DNA of 42,343 bases from positions 1 through 42,343 of the IMG/VR virus record IMGVR_UViG_3300030090_005761. The stretch is one strand, 5' to 3'. A program made the translations under genes and the position numbers. How positions within the stretch are numbered: the stretch's first letter is position 1; every line of letters starts with the position of its first letter. Below the pieces are notes generated by a model. It saw only the letters and a program-made list of their open reading frames with translations, did not search any database and was not told the origin of the DNA. Origin of the DNA: a virus. Positions 6,845-15,092 of the stretch are shown here, piece by piece.

Positions 6845-7413
6845 TGCCAGAAATACCCAAAGATGCCAATGCTCCTGGCTATTTCATCGGATCGGGCGGT
6901 CAGGGCAACCCCCAATCGGGCGCTCTGATCGGCGAGGACGGCACGGAGATGCCCTCCGTAGCCATCGTGTGGCCTGAGCAGGCTAAGGCCGCTGAGAAGC
7001 CATCTGAGAGCCCTACAGGGGATCAGGGAGAGCCTCCGGTGCCGCAGAATGGACCGGAACGGATCGATCTGGAGGGCAACGGCCCCGCGTGGATCGCTCA
7101 GACGCTCTTGCGACACCTGCCCTTCCATGTTTTCACCAGCCCCAACCAGCCACAGGGCAAGGCATGGTTCTTTGGTCAGGCCGATGCCTACATGCTTAAC
7201 ACCGATGACTGGTATCAGGCGTGTATGCAGGTCTCCAATGTTCTCCGCAAGATGGCCGATATGGAGGCCGTCATCGACCCGCGCCTGCCCGATCCGTATG
7301 ACGATCCGCAGGTAGGCCCCGTTTTGGCCATGTCAGGCGGTTCTTTTATGAGTGTGACGAAAAAAGAGGAAAATGAAGACCGTTCAGCAGCAGAGGAAGG
7401 CGATACCGCGTAA
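6844..7413 (+). CDS. Structural-operon protein of unknown function
   Basis: 189 aa. Acidic and Pro-rich N-terminal 75 residues look disordered; a compact middle (about 76-150, Trp/Phe/Tyr-rich) may be folded; the C-terminus is charged. It begins on the ATG overlapping the previous stop and ends just before a terminator, closing this transcription unit. No family recognised. Confidence 0.6.
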   Translation: MPEIPKDANAPGYFIGSGGQGNPQSGALIGEDGTEMPSVAIVWPEQAKAAEKPSESPTGDQGEPPVPQNGPERIDLEGNGPAWIAQTLLRHLPFHVFTSPNQPQGKAWFFGQADAYMLNTDDWYQACMQVSNVLRKMADMEAVIDPRLPDPYDDPQVGPVLAMSGGSFMSVTKKEENEDRSAAEEGDTA

Positions 7414-7434
7414 ATAGCTGTATCTCACTGTTTT

Positions 7435-7479
7435 AGGGGCTACGCTGAGTCATTTTTGGCTTGTGTAGCCCCTTTTTTT
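7435..7479 (+). terminator. Rho-independent terminator
   Basis: Arms AGGGGCTAC (7435-7443) and GTAGCCCCT (7465-7473) with a 21-nt loop, followed by a T-run to 7479. It separates the terminase unit from the portal/capsid unit. Confidence 0.85.
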
Positions 7480-7539
7480 GTACAGAATTTAGAGTGGTGT
7501 AATGCGAATACCCTTACAACTAGTACCAGGAGGATCACC

Positions 7540-7713
7540 ATGCCAGGTCGAGGACAGCGCAGGTACCACAATACGATGTCTGCTGCAAAAAAGGGAGGCA
7601 CCCGATTTAAATCCGGTGGGAGAAGGCGCCCGTCCGCGAGTAGTGCCGGATCAAAGCGCAGATCGAAAGGCAGAGGGCGCGTCGGCGGTGGTCATCCACA
7701 ACGAGGCAGGTAA
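7540..7713 (+). CDS. Small Arg/Lys/Gly-rich basic protein
   Basis: 57 aa, strongly basic (GGRRRPSASSAGSKRRSKGR). AGGAGGATCACC precedes the ATG at 7540. It is the first gene after the terminator, ahead of the portal gene. Such proteins bind nucleic acid or sit inside heads. No family recognised; a packaged DNA-binding protein is an inference from charge and position. Confidence 0.6.
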   Translation: MPGRGQRRYHNTMSAAKKGGTRFKSGGRRRPSASSAGSKRRSKGRGRVGGGHPQRGR

Positions 7714-7718
7714 GCATA

Positions 7719-7874
7719 GTGCCAAAGATCAACGGACGCTACTTCCCGTACACCTCGCAGGGCTATGCCGATGCCGAGGCTTTTCGGGAACGCACAGGCG
7801 ATAAGATCGAAGCCATGCGCACCAAATCGCCTTCTCAGAATAAGAAGAAGGCGAAAGCTAAGAAGAGCAAGTAA
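7719..7874 (+). CDS. Small protein with lysine-rich tail next to portal
   Basis: 51 aa from GTG 7719. N-terminal YFPYTSQGYADAEAFRE segment, then a Lys-rich tail (KKKAKAKKSK). Its stop directly abuts the portal GTG start. Short proteins with an FPYT motif beside podovirus portals occur in other phages as far as I recall; their function is unknown. Confidence 0.6.
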   Translation: MPKINGRYFPYTSQGYADAEAFRERTGDKIEAMRTKSPSQNKKKAKAKKSK

Positions 7875-10040
7875 GTGGAAGAGCATGTCTACGGATCGGG
7901 CTCTCCCGTATCCGACCGCAAGCAGGCGCCCAAGACCAAGGAGGAGCTGCTCTCCTTCGTTGAGGACTCTTGGCAATACCTGTCCAAGTCTCGCATGGGT
8001 CTGGAGACCAGCTGGAAGGAGAACATCCACTTCTTCGCCGGGGACCAGTGGGTCCGTTATCTGCCCCATGCACGCCGCTTCACCAAGCACTCGCTGGACG
8101 AGTGGGTGCCGACCCCCACGACTAACCTCCTGAGTAAACATGGCGATCGCATCCTCGACATCTTCACCTCTGGCGATATTCTGCCGATCGTTGATCCCGC
8201 CAGCCGGGACCAATCGGACATCGAAGCTGCCAAAGCCGCCACCCGAGTACTCCACTCCGAGTTCAAAAGACTCCAAAGCGAAGAAAAGCTGCTCCTGCCA
8301 GCGGCCCTCTGGCTCATGTGCGCGGGCAACGTCTTCCTCTACGCAGGATGGAACGGACGGGCGGGCGACAAAGTGCGGCGCCCCAAGACGCAGATCACGC
8401 AGGTAGAGCAGTCCGACACCGTCCTAGAGTGCGATAACTGCGGCACCACCGTGCCTCGCATCACCGGCTTGGAGCGTTGCCCCGACTGTAACGAGGTGCT
8501 GCGCGAAGGGCAGGCCTATGCCCTCGATGAGCTGGGCAACCAGCAGTATCTGGACCGCGAAGAGCCGGTCGTCAACGACGCGGGACAGCCTGAGTATGAC
8601 GAGTTCAGAGTAGGCAACATCGAAGAAGATGTTATCTCGCCGCTCAACTTCTTCCCGATGCCCGCCAAGTCGTTCGACCGCTGCCGCTACTGCATCGAAG
8701 TCGATCCAATGGATGTCGATCAGGTCAAGAGCCTGTTCGGTAAGAAGGCTAAGGATGTGGTGGCCGAGAACCTCGAATATGAGGATTGGCCGGGCGTCTA
8801 CGGCCATGCCCTCCAGTTCTACTTCCAGCCGGAGCGGGAACGACGCAGGGACCATGTCCTTGTAAAGATCTTCCGACATATCCCCGACAGACGCTGGAAG
8901 AAGGGCCTGCTGATCATTACCGCCAATGGCCACGTCCTCCATGAGGGGGCGCTGGATTCGTGCGATGGCAAGCTGCCCTATACCCACATCAAATACCGGG
9001 ATGTCCCGGGCAACTTCTGGGGTCAGAGCCTTTTCCGCGACCTGATACCGCTGCAAAAGCGTATCAACTCAATCGACAGCCACCTGATACAAAACCGCAA
9101 GCAGATGGTTTCCAACCAGTGGCTGGTGCCCGAAGGGTCGGCGATAAGTCACATCGATGGGCGCAGCGGCCTGGTGGTGCGGTGGTCGCCCTCCACCTCT
9201 GGTGGCTTCAAGCCCGAGCGCCTCCCCGGCGTGGGGGTACCTGCACAGGTGCTCAGTGAGCGGGAGCAGATGGTCCGCGACATGGAGGAGATCTCCGGCG
9301 CCCGCGAGGTGCTATCGGGCGACATACCGCCCGGCCCGGAGACAGGGGCTGCAATAGAGGCGATACAGGAGCAGGCCTTCCGCCGCTTTGGACCCTCTAT
9401 AAAGATGTGGCGCAATGGCCTTTCCGAGCATGAGCACCGCAAGCTGCTCAACGTCGCCAAGTACTGGAAAGAGCAGCGCCTCGTGAAGGTCTTGGGCGAC
9501 AACAGTGAGATCGAATCCTACTACATCTCCAAGTCATCCCTGACCCCTGCCAAGGACATGACCGTCCGCGTAGGTGTCGGCATGGACTTTAGTCAGGCGG
9601 CCAAGCGGGCCAAGGTGATGCAAGCCGCTCAGATGGGCCTCTTAGGCGACATCCGTCAGGCCGAAGTGCGGGGCAGGATCATGGAGCGGCTGGGGATCGA
9701 AGGGTTCGACAGCGAATACACCCTCGATGCCAAGAAAGCACGCCGCTATCTGGAGATGATGAAGAACGGGCAGGAGGTGCCCCCGCCGCTGCCGGTAGAC
9801 AACCACGCCGTGCAGTTTGCCATCTACAAAGACTTCATGCTGACCTCGGAGTATGAGAACCTGCCCGAGCCGCAGCAGCAGGCCATCCTCCAGCGATCCC
9901 AGATACACCAGCAGGTCATGCAACAGGAACAGCAACAGGCGATGATGGCGGCACAAGCCGCTAAAGGCGCCCCCGATCAAGCAGCAGACGCCATTGCCCA
10001 GACCGGAGCGATGGGTGGTGCTGCCCCTACTCAACAATAG
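7875..10040 (+). CDS. Portal protein with zinc-ribbon insertion
   Basis: 721 aa, the size of podovirus portals (T7/P22 type). Forms the 12-fold ring through which DNA enters and leaves the head. The N-terminus (about 24-160) is a typical portal clip/wing start with FAGDQW; a long stem/crown follows and the C-terminal ~60 residues are Gln/Ala-rich. Unusually, residues 186-205 hold CDNC...CPDC (C186, C189, C202, C205), a probable zinc ribbon. It starts at GTG 7875 right after the previous stop; no other in-frame start is near. Confidence 0.85.
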   Translation: MEEHVYGSGSPVSDRKQAPKTKEELLSFVEDSWQYLSKSRMGLETSWKENIHFFAGDQWVRYLPHARRFTKHSLDEWVPTPTTNLLSKHGDRILDIFTSGDILPIVDPASRDQSDIEAAKAATRVLHSEFKRLQSEEKLLLPAALWLMCAGNVFLYAGWNGRAGDKVRRPKTQITQVEQSDTVLECDNCGTTVPRITGLERCPDCNEVLREGQAYALDELGNQQYLDREEPVVNDAGQPEYDEFRVGNIEEDVISPLNFFPMPAKSFDRCRYCIEVDPMDVDQVKSLFGKKAKDVVAENLEYEDWPGVYGHALQFYFQPERERRRDHVLVKIFRHIPDRRWKKGLLIITANGHVLHEGALDSCDGKLPYTHIKYRDVPGNFWGQSLFRDLIPLQKRINSIDSHLIQNRKQMVSNQWLVPEGSAISHIDGRSGLVVRWSPSTSGGFKPERLPGVGVPAQVLSEREQMVRDMEEISGAREVLSGDIPPGPETGAAIEAIQEQAFRRFGPSIKMWRNGLSEHEHRKLLNVAKYWKEQRLVKVLGDNSEIESYYISKSSLTPAKDMTVRVGVGMDFSQAAKRAKVMQAAQMGLLGDIRQAEVRGRIMERLGIEGFDSEYTLDAKKARRYLEMMKNGQEVPPPLPVDNHAVQFAIYKDFMLTSEYENLPEPQQQAILQRSQIHQQVMQQEQQQAMMAAQAAKGAPDQAADAIAQTGAMGGAAPTQQ

Positions 10041-10049
10041 GAGAAAATC

Positions 10050-10967
10050 ATGGCTGAAAGCGAAGAGCAGGCCACTGCCGTAGAGCAGGCCCCTGCAGCT
10101 ATCGTCGAGCCTGAAGTGGTAGATGACGCCGTCTTTGATGAACTCTATCAGCAGACGATGGTCCCTGCCGCGCCCGAGCCGCAAGCCGAGCAAGCCCCAG
10201 AGACCCCGACGGTGCCGGAAGCTCCCGCAGCGGAGCAACCGACAAGCGAAACGGAGACCCTGCGGCGCGAGGTGGACCAGCTCAAGGGTGTGCTGACCAC
10301 ATTGGCACAGCACGCCGCCAGCAACACGCAGCAGGCCCCCGCGCAACAGGCCGCACCCGATGCGGGTGCCCAGATGACGGACATCCTGAAGCGTGAATTT
10401 CCCGAAGCGGACGATCAGGCCATACAGCGCCTCAACAACGTCTTCACCGAAGCCTCGAAGATGCAGGTGCAGCAGGCGGTACAGCCTCTGAACCAGCAGA
10501 TAGCGGCCGTCACTCAGGCGGTCACGCAGCAGCAGAACGAGGCGACGAAGACGCAGTACACGAGGGAGCTGGAGTCCTTAGCCGACCAGGCGGGCATAAG
10601 CGATGCCTATGAACGCGACCTGATGCTCTCTGCTATCGCCAGCAAGGGTATGCAGAAGTATGGGCAGCAGTTCAACATGGACCACGCCAAAGCCCTCTTC
10701 CGCGAACTCAACAACCAGCGCGTCCGCTCCCGCCACGAAGCTAACCAGCAATACGTGGCGGATAAGACGCAAGAAACCCAAGAGACGCCGCCGTTGCAGA
10801 CGGGTCAGAGCGGCGCCACGGCTACCGAATCCATCCAAAACGCCATCCGTGACCCCAACAACAAGTCCATGGATTTCCGTGGTCAGGCGTTGGAGGACAC
10901 GGTAAAGCGCTTTCTGGAGGCCGGTGACCGTGCCGCTGGATCCCTATTCAACGAGCAGCGCCGCTAA
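10050..10967 (+). CDS. Capsid scaffolding protein
   Basis: 305 aa, acidic, Gln/Ala/Glu-rich with a coiled-coil-like middle (about 68-180) and a more basic C-terminal third, the usual plan for scaffolds that guide capsid assembly and then leave or are cleaved. It sits between portal and major capsid genes, as expected. A GGAGAAAATC-type site precedes the ATG. Confidence 0.75.
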   Translation: MAESEEQATAVEQAPAAIVEPEVVDDAVFDELYQQTMVPAAPEPQAEQAPETPTVPEAPAAEQPTSETETLRREVDQLKGVLTTLAQHAASNTQQAPAQQAAPDAGAQMTDILKREFPEADDQAIQRLNNVFTEASKMQVQQAVQPLNQQIAAVTQAVTQQQNEATKTQYTRELESLADQAGISDAYERDLMLSAIASKGMQKYGQQFNMDHAKALFRELNNQRVRSRHEANQQYVADKTQETQETPPLQTGQSGATATESIQNAIRDPNNKSMDFRGQALEDTVKRFLEAGDRAAGSLFNEQRR

Positions 10968-10979
10968 GAGAGATAAATC

Positions 10980-12233
10980 ATGGCTGCTCAGTATTATACC
11001 ACCTCCAGCAACACCGGCTTTAATGCCGCGCTGAAGGAGTTCTACCTGCCCCGGTTCTTAAGCACGATCAATGAGAACAGGATCCTCATGTCGCGCCTCG
11101 AGCGCGATACCTCCAAGACCGATGTCTCGGGCCGTCATGCCCGCGTCCCGGTCAACATCCGTCCCTCGCAGGCTATTGGTGCCCGCGCTGACTCGTCTTC
11201 GGGTCCCGCGCTGCCGACGCCGCAGAGCCAGACATGGGTCGAGGTGCAGATCGGCTATGCCTTCAACTACGGCACGGTCCGTATTACGCATCCCGTCATC
11301 CAGGCCAGCCGCAACGACCGTGGAGCTTTCCTCCGCGCCGTGGGTTCGGAAATGGACGGCATCCGCCGCGACCTCAAAAACGACATCAACCGTCAGCTCT
11401 TTGGTGATGGTAATGGCGTTCTGGGTATCTCGGTTGGCAGTGGTTCTTCTGCTACCTCGCTGGTCCTGCAGGCCGGTCACAAGGTCAAGATCGGCATGGC
11501 TCTAGACTCGTTTGCTGCGAAATCTGGCGGATCTGCTCAGATCGACAGCCAGACGGTCTCCGCGCTGGCTACCTCGACCAATACGGCTACGATTGGCTCG
11601 GATAGCTGGGACGACGACAGTTATATCTACCGCGAAGACAGCCGTGCCAACGAGATGATGGGCCTGCTGGGTATCGTAGATGCCAACTCGGCCGCTACGA
11701 CCTTTGTCAGCACCCTTCAGAATGTAGCGAGAGCTACCTATCCCGAATGGGATGCGCAGGTATTGGCCAATGCTGGCACTGCCCGGGCGCTCACCGAGGA
11801 CTTGCTGGATCAGGCGATCCTGCAGACCGAGGAGCAGGCCGACGCGGACGTCAGCCTCATGATCACCAGCTCGACGCAGTTCCGCAAGATCGGTCAGATG
11901 CTGACGCCCGACCGGCGCTACAGTCCGACGATGGAGCTGGATGGTGGCTTTACGGCCATCAACTGGGCCAACATCCCGATTGTCTGGGATCGTGACTGCC
12001 CACGCACCAGCCAAGTTGTGCAGAACGCTTCCGACACGGACATGCTGTTCGGCTTGGACGAGTCGTCCCTGGCGATCTACCAGCTGGCGGATTGGGACTT
12101 CGATGACACCGATGGCAATGTGATGCACCGCCGTCAGGACGTCGCGGCCTACGACGCTACGCTCTTCTACTACGGCCAGCTCGGCACGACCGACCCGGCC
12201 AATAACTTCGTCATCCGCGACCTCTCGCGGTAG
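10980..12233 (+). CDS. Major capsid protein (HK97-like fold)
   Basis: 417 aa. N-arm, an E-loop-like region (about 55-85, GARADSSSGPALPTP), a long spine helix region (about 112-140, DGIRRDLKNDINRQLFGDG) and a C-terminal A-domain. Length and order after the scaffold support the shell subunit. The inserted Ser/Thr/Ala-rich section (about 155-205) could be surface exposed. Confidence 0.85.
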   Translation: MAAQYYTTSSNTGFNAALKEFYLPRFLSTINENRILMSRLERDTSKTDVSGRHARVPVNIRPSQAIGARADSSSGPALPTPQSQTWVEVQIGYAFNYGTVRITHPVIQASRNDRGAFLRAVGSEMDGIRRDLKNDINRQLFGDGNGVLGISVGSGSSATSLVLQAGHKVKIGMALDSFAAKSGGSAQIDSQTVSALATSTNTATIGSDSWDDDSYIYREDSRANEMMGLLGIVDANSAATTFVSTLQNVARATYPEWDAQVLANAGTARALTEDLLDQAILQTEEQADADVSLMITSSTQFRKIGQMLTPDRRYSPTMELDGGFTAINWANIPIVWDRDCPRTSQVVQNASDTDMLFGLDESSLAIYQLADWDFDDTDGNVMHRRQDVAAYDATLFYYGQLGTTDPANNFVIRDLSR

Positions 12234-12250
12234 GCGGTGTGGGGAGGGGA

Positions 12251-12274
12251 GGGGTGGGGCTTAGGCTCCACCCC
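12251..12274 (+). promoter_or_regulatory. Intercistronic hairpin after the capsid gene
   Basis: GGGGTGGGGC (12251-12260), loop TTAG, GCTCCACCCC (12265-12274): 10 pairs with one G-U, folding fully only as + strand RNA. No T-run follows, so it is more likely an attenuator or an mRNA-stabilising element than a full terminator. Confidence 0.55.
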
Positions 12275-12293
12275 GCTTCCATAAGGAGAGCAT

Positions 12294-12674
12294 ATGGCTT
12301 CAATCAATCTATCGATCCCTCGCCCGGGTAATGAGCGCGGCGAGATCTACCACCAGAAATCGTTTCAGAGCGCAGATCTGCAGACGGCCAGCACCGCCGT
12401 GGTGCCAGCTGTTGCAGGGAAATTAGCGGTCATCGACAAGCTGGTGATCTCTTTTGGTGGGGCGCAGACCTTCCAGCTTTTGGCTGGAACGGACACGCTG
12501 CTCGACGCCATCTACGGCGCCGCCAATACCACGGTGACGCTGGATGTGCCGGTGCGCAGCGATACGGTGAACGAAGCCATTGGCTTTCATTCGAGCGCTT
12601 CGGGCAACATCAGCTTCTTCGTGATCTACCATTACGAGACACCGACCGCAGATGCGGTCACTAAATACTACTAA
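12294..12674 (+). CDS. Putative capsid decoration/accessory protein
   Basis: 126 aa, beta-rich, Ala/Thr-rich, no signal peptide. AAGGAG precedes the ATG. Position directly after the major capsid gene suggests a head decoration or completion protein; no family recognised. Confidence 0.55.
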   Translation: MASINLSIPRPGNERGEIYHQKSFQSADLQTASTAVVPAVAGKLAVIDKLVISFGGAQTFQLLAGTDTLLDAIYGAANTTVTLDVPVRSDTVNEAIGFHSSASGNISFFVIYHYETPTADAVTKYY

Positions 12675-12713
12675 ACGCGACTCCGGCGTATAACGGGTTA
12701 GAAAGGAACAATC

Positions 12714-13340
12714 ATGGGTATCAGAGACAGAAACATAGACTGGCTGCGCCAGAGCTATGTCATCGGCGCGGAGCGCCTTGGATTCACTGGTGGAAGCTCT
12801 ACGCTTGGCGCGGGGGCACCGCCCATCACGGAGATCTCCGACTTCGGCTATGCGGGGTTGCTGTACGATTCTTCTGGAACAAGCGACAAGTCCGCTGCTA
12901 TCGACTTTCAGCTGCCTCGTGTCGCCGACTATGAGCATCCCATTGGCGTGCGGGTGCTCTGGTGTCCCGTCGCTACGGTAGCTACCGACGATTCGATCAC
13001 CTGGTCGGTGACCTATGACCAGTGTGATGTGGGCGAAGCGCTCACGACGCCGGTAGATGGCACCGGGACGGAGCTTTCTACCGCTATCGCCGCACAGTCG
13101 CCTTCGGCTACGACGACGCTGGCCCTGCATCGAGGCAATCGCGGCATCATCGACGCCGATACGTTCGATGCGGACTTCCGCAATGGCGCTATCGCGTGGG
13201 CTGTAGATGTTAGTGCCCGCAGCGGCTTTTCTGCCAACGAGGTGAGTCTTCTCGGTCTGGAGATCGACTACATTCCGCGCCTGTGCATGAATCCCGGAGA
13301 GGACCAAGGGGCCCTCAATGCCGATCTGAGCGGTGCTTGA
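12714..13340 (+). CDS. Structural protein, unknown (beta-rich)
   Basis: 208 aa. Predicted beta-sandwich-like composition with repeated Thr/Ala/Asp turns and a C-terminal acidic end. It follows the decoration candidate with its own ribosome binding site (GAAAGGAAC) and overlaps the next gene by one base (TGATG). Probably a virion head accessory protein, inferred from position. Confidence 0.55.
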   Translation: MGIRDRNIDWLRQSYVIGAERLGFTGGSSTLGAGAPPITEISDFGYAGLLYDSSGTSDKSAAIDFQLPRVADYEHPIGVRVLWCPVATVATDDSITWSVTYDQCDVGEALTTPVDGTGTELSTAIAAQSPSATTTLALHRGNRGIIDADTFDADFRNGAIAWAVDVSARSGFSANEVSLLGLEIDYIPRLCMNPGEDQGALNADLSGA

Positions 13341-13810
13341 TGTATATCCCTGACTGGCACTTCGTCAAAAAGCTCAAAGCGTATGACGACCGCCTGTCTG
13401 TGCAATGGATGCCCCGCCACGAACGGTGGGGCATCTACCGCACGGTCCCCCGCATGGGGCGCCTCTATGACGTGCCCGTATTGGTGCATGTCGTGCAGGG
13501 TCCAGGCAAAACCTACCGGCCGCTGGATGACCGCGCCCTGCGTGAGATGGCTATGGGCGACCTCCAACGGCGCGGAAACCGGGTCATCGAAGAGGCTATA
13601 CGCAGCCAGAAGGACAAGGAGCTGGCCCAGCGCAAAGCCTACCGCAATGAGATGGAAGCCCTCACGGCCGATGTCACCCCTCGCGGGGGCTACGAGGACG
13701 ACTTTGGGTCCCGCAATGTGCCCAAGGAGGATGTCCAGTCGGTGGAGGAGTTCATCGAGGAGCGCGAGATGATTGACGAGATCGACCGTCAGGAGCTGGA
13801 AGCGGCATGA
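13340..13810 (+). CDS. Head-tail region protein, unknown
   Basis: 156 aa from the ATG overlapping the previous stop. An N-terminal beta part with MPRHERWGIYR is followed by a long charged helical region (about 70-156). It overlaps the adaptor gene start (ATGA). Position between capsid and adaptor genes suggests a connector accessory or head protein. Confidence 0.6.
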   Translation: MYIPDWHFVKKLKAYDDRLSVQWMPRHERWGIYRTVPRMGRLYDVPVLVHVVQGPGKTYRPLDDRALREMAMGDLQRRGNRVIEEAIRSQKDKELAQRKAYRNEMEALTADVTPRGGYEDDFGSRNVPKEDVQSVEEFIEEREMIDEIDRQELEAA

Positions 13811-14721
13811 CTCCCGCGGAGATGTACGCCGAGTTCCAGAGCTATCTGGATGCCGATGACGGCTTTTTCTCCGGCGATGAGATATGGCGCAAGATGCACT
13901 CTGCACAGCAGGAGATCGTGCGCATGATCGCGCAGGAGCAACCCTCCTACTACGTGCAGACGGCGACGATCTCCTTTGTGGCCGATCAGGCCCTCTATGA
14001 CCTTCCCCTCAATGCCCGTCTGGGTTCCCGGATCCTCTTCACGGAGGATGTCGAAAACATCACGGAGGTGCCCGCCAGCACCTACCTGAAGGAGCATCTG
14101 GACTACAATAGCCCCGGCGCGGTCAACCTTACGGACAACTATCACTTCATGTTGCAGGGCTCTCAGGTGCGGGTGATGCCCACGCCGGGTGCGGCCAAGA
14201 CGGATGCGCTCAGGATCTACTATATCCCCAACCACGGCCAGATGGTCGAGGGGCGCATATCGGCCACCGGATCGACTACGCTCAATGCGTTCACCTCCGA
14301 TCCCGACTATTCGGTCAACTACGGCCGTCCCGATGTCCGCAACGACTACTACAACGGTATGGAGATCCTGCTGACCAAGAACGCAGGGGCTGGCGATACG
14401 CGCAGCATCTCTGACTACACCGGTGGCTCCACCTTCCAGTTTACGGTGAGCACCGCATGGTCTACCTCCCTCTCCACTACGACAGGCTCTGTGACCGAGT
14501 TCGCGGTCATGTGCCCCGTCCCTGAAGACTTCCATCAGATGGTGCCTTTACGGGCCGCCATCGATGGCGCCATCAAGAATCGCAACCGCCTGCGGGAACT
14601 GCAATCGGTCTATTACGGCTCTGCTGGCCGTGCTGGACTGGAGCGGCGCCTGCTGGCATGGCTGCAAAAACGACAGGAGACCGAGCTACAGCTGGTCATA
14701 CCTGTAGATCTGGAGCTTTAA
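13807..14721 (+). CDS. Head-tail adaptor (tail-tube A-like) protein
   Basis: 304 aa. N-terminal helices (about 1-45) then a beta-rich domain with LYDLPLNARLGSRI and a YIPNHG segment, as in podovirus adaptor proteins that bind below the portal and support the tail tube. Starts on ATGA overlapping the previous gene. The gp4/tail-tube A type assignment is by layout and position. Confidence 0.65.
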   Translation: MTPAEMYAEFQSYLDADDGFFSGDEIWRKMHSAQQEIVRMIAQEQPSYYVQTATISFVADQALYDLPLNARLGSRILFTEDVENITEVPASTYLKEHLDYNSPGAVNLTDNYHFMLQGSQVRVMPTPGAAKTDALRIYYIPNHGQMVEGRISATGSTTLNAFTSDPDYSVNYGRPDVRNDYYNGMEILLTKNAGAGDTRSISDYTGGSTFQFTVSTAWSTSLSTTTGSVTEFAVMCPVPEDFHQMVPLRAAIDGAIKNRNRLRELQSVYYGSAGRAGLERRLLAWLQKRQETELQLVIPVDLEL

Positions 14722-14904
14722 ATGAATCAGTGGGCCGAGCAAGGCGACAAGAAAGACGACAAGCCAAAGGACAACACCCCAGAGCTTACCAAGACCACGG
14801 CATGGGCCGAGCAACCGGCAAAAGAGCCAGAGCCTGCTGCTGAAGCCCCCAAGCCCAAGTCCAAGGCTAAAGCCAAGGCAAAGGCTAAGGTTAAGGAGCT
14901 GTAA
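14722..14904 (+). CDS. Small Lys/Ala/Pro-rich protein
   Basis: 60 aa, disordered; ends in tandem KAKAK repeats after an AEAPKPKSK stretch, resembling histone-H1-type tails. Starts right at the adaptor stop (TAA then ATG). Could be a nucleic-acid-binding virion component. Unknown family. Confidence 0.55.
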   Translation: MNQWAEQGDKKDDKPKDNTPELTKTTAWAEQPAKEPEPAAEAPKPKSKAKAKAKAKVKEL

Positions 14905-14906
14905 TT

Positions 14907-15092
14907 ATGCCAGGAGGTTCAGCAGGTATCGGACGCTCAGAGGGTCTTCCGTACCGGAGGGATCGCGAGCGAGCGCGCAGGAAACGAATTGCCTCTTCTC
15001 TAAAAACCGCGTCTGCTAAGGCTGATAAGACGCGAGTGAATCCAATCTCTGAGTCCACTAAGCGCAGGCTATCCGCTAAGAAGAAGAAATGA
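14907..15092 (+). CDS. Small Arg/Lys-rich basic protein
   Basis: 61 aa, strongly basic (YRRDRERARRKRIASSLK, ending KKKK). Its stop overlaps the next start (ATGA). With the 60-, 57- and 51-aa genes it makes four tiny basic proteins within the structural operon. Function unknown. Confidence 0.55.
   Translation: MPGGSAGIGRSEGLPYRRDRERARRKRIASSLKTASAKADKTRVNPISESTKRRLSAKKKK

Noticed and set aside
12423-13307. 294-aa minus strand frame
   Set aside because: Crosses two + strand structural genes and their gap; shadow.
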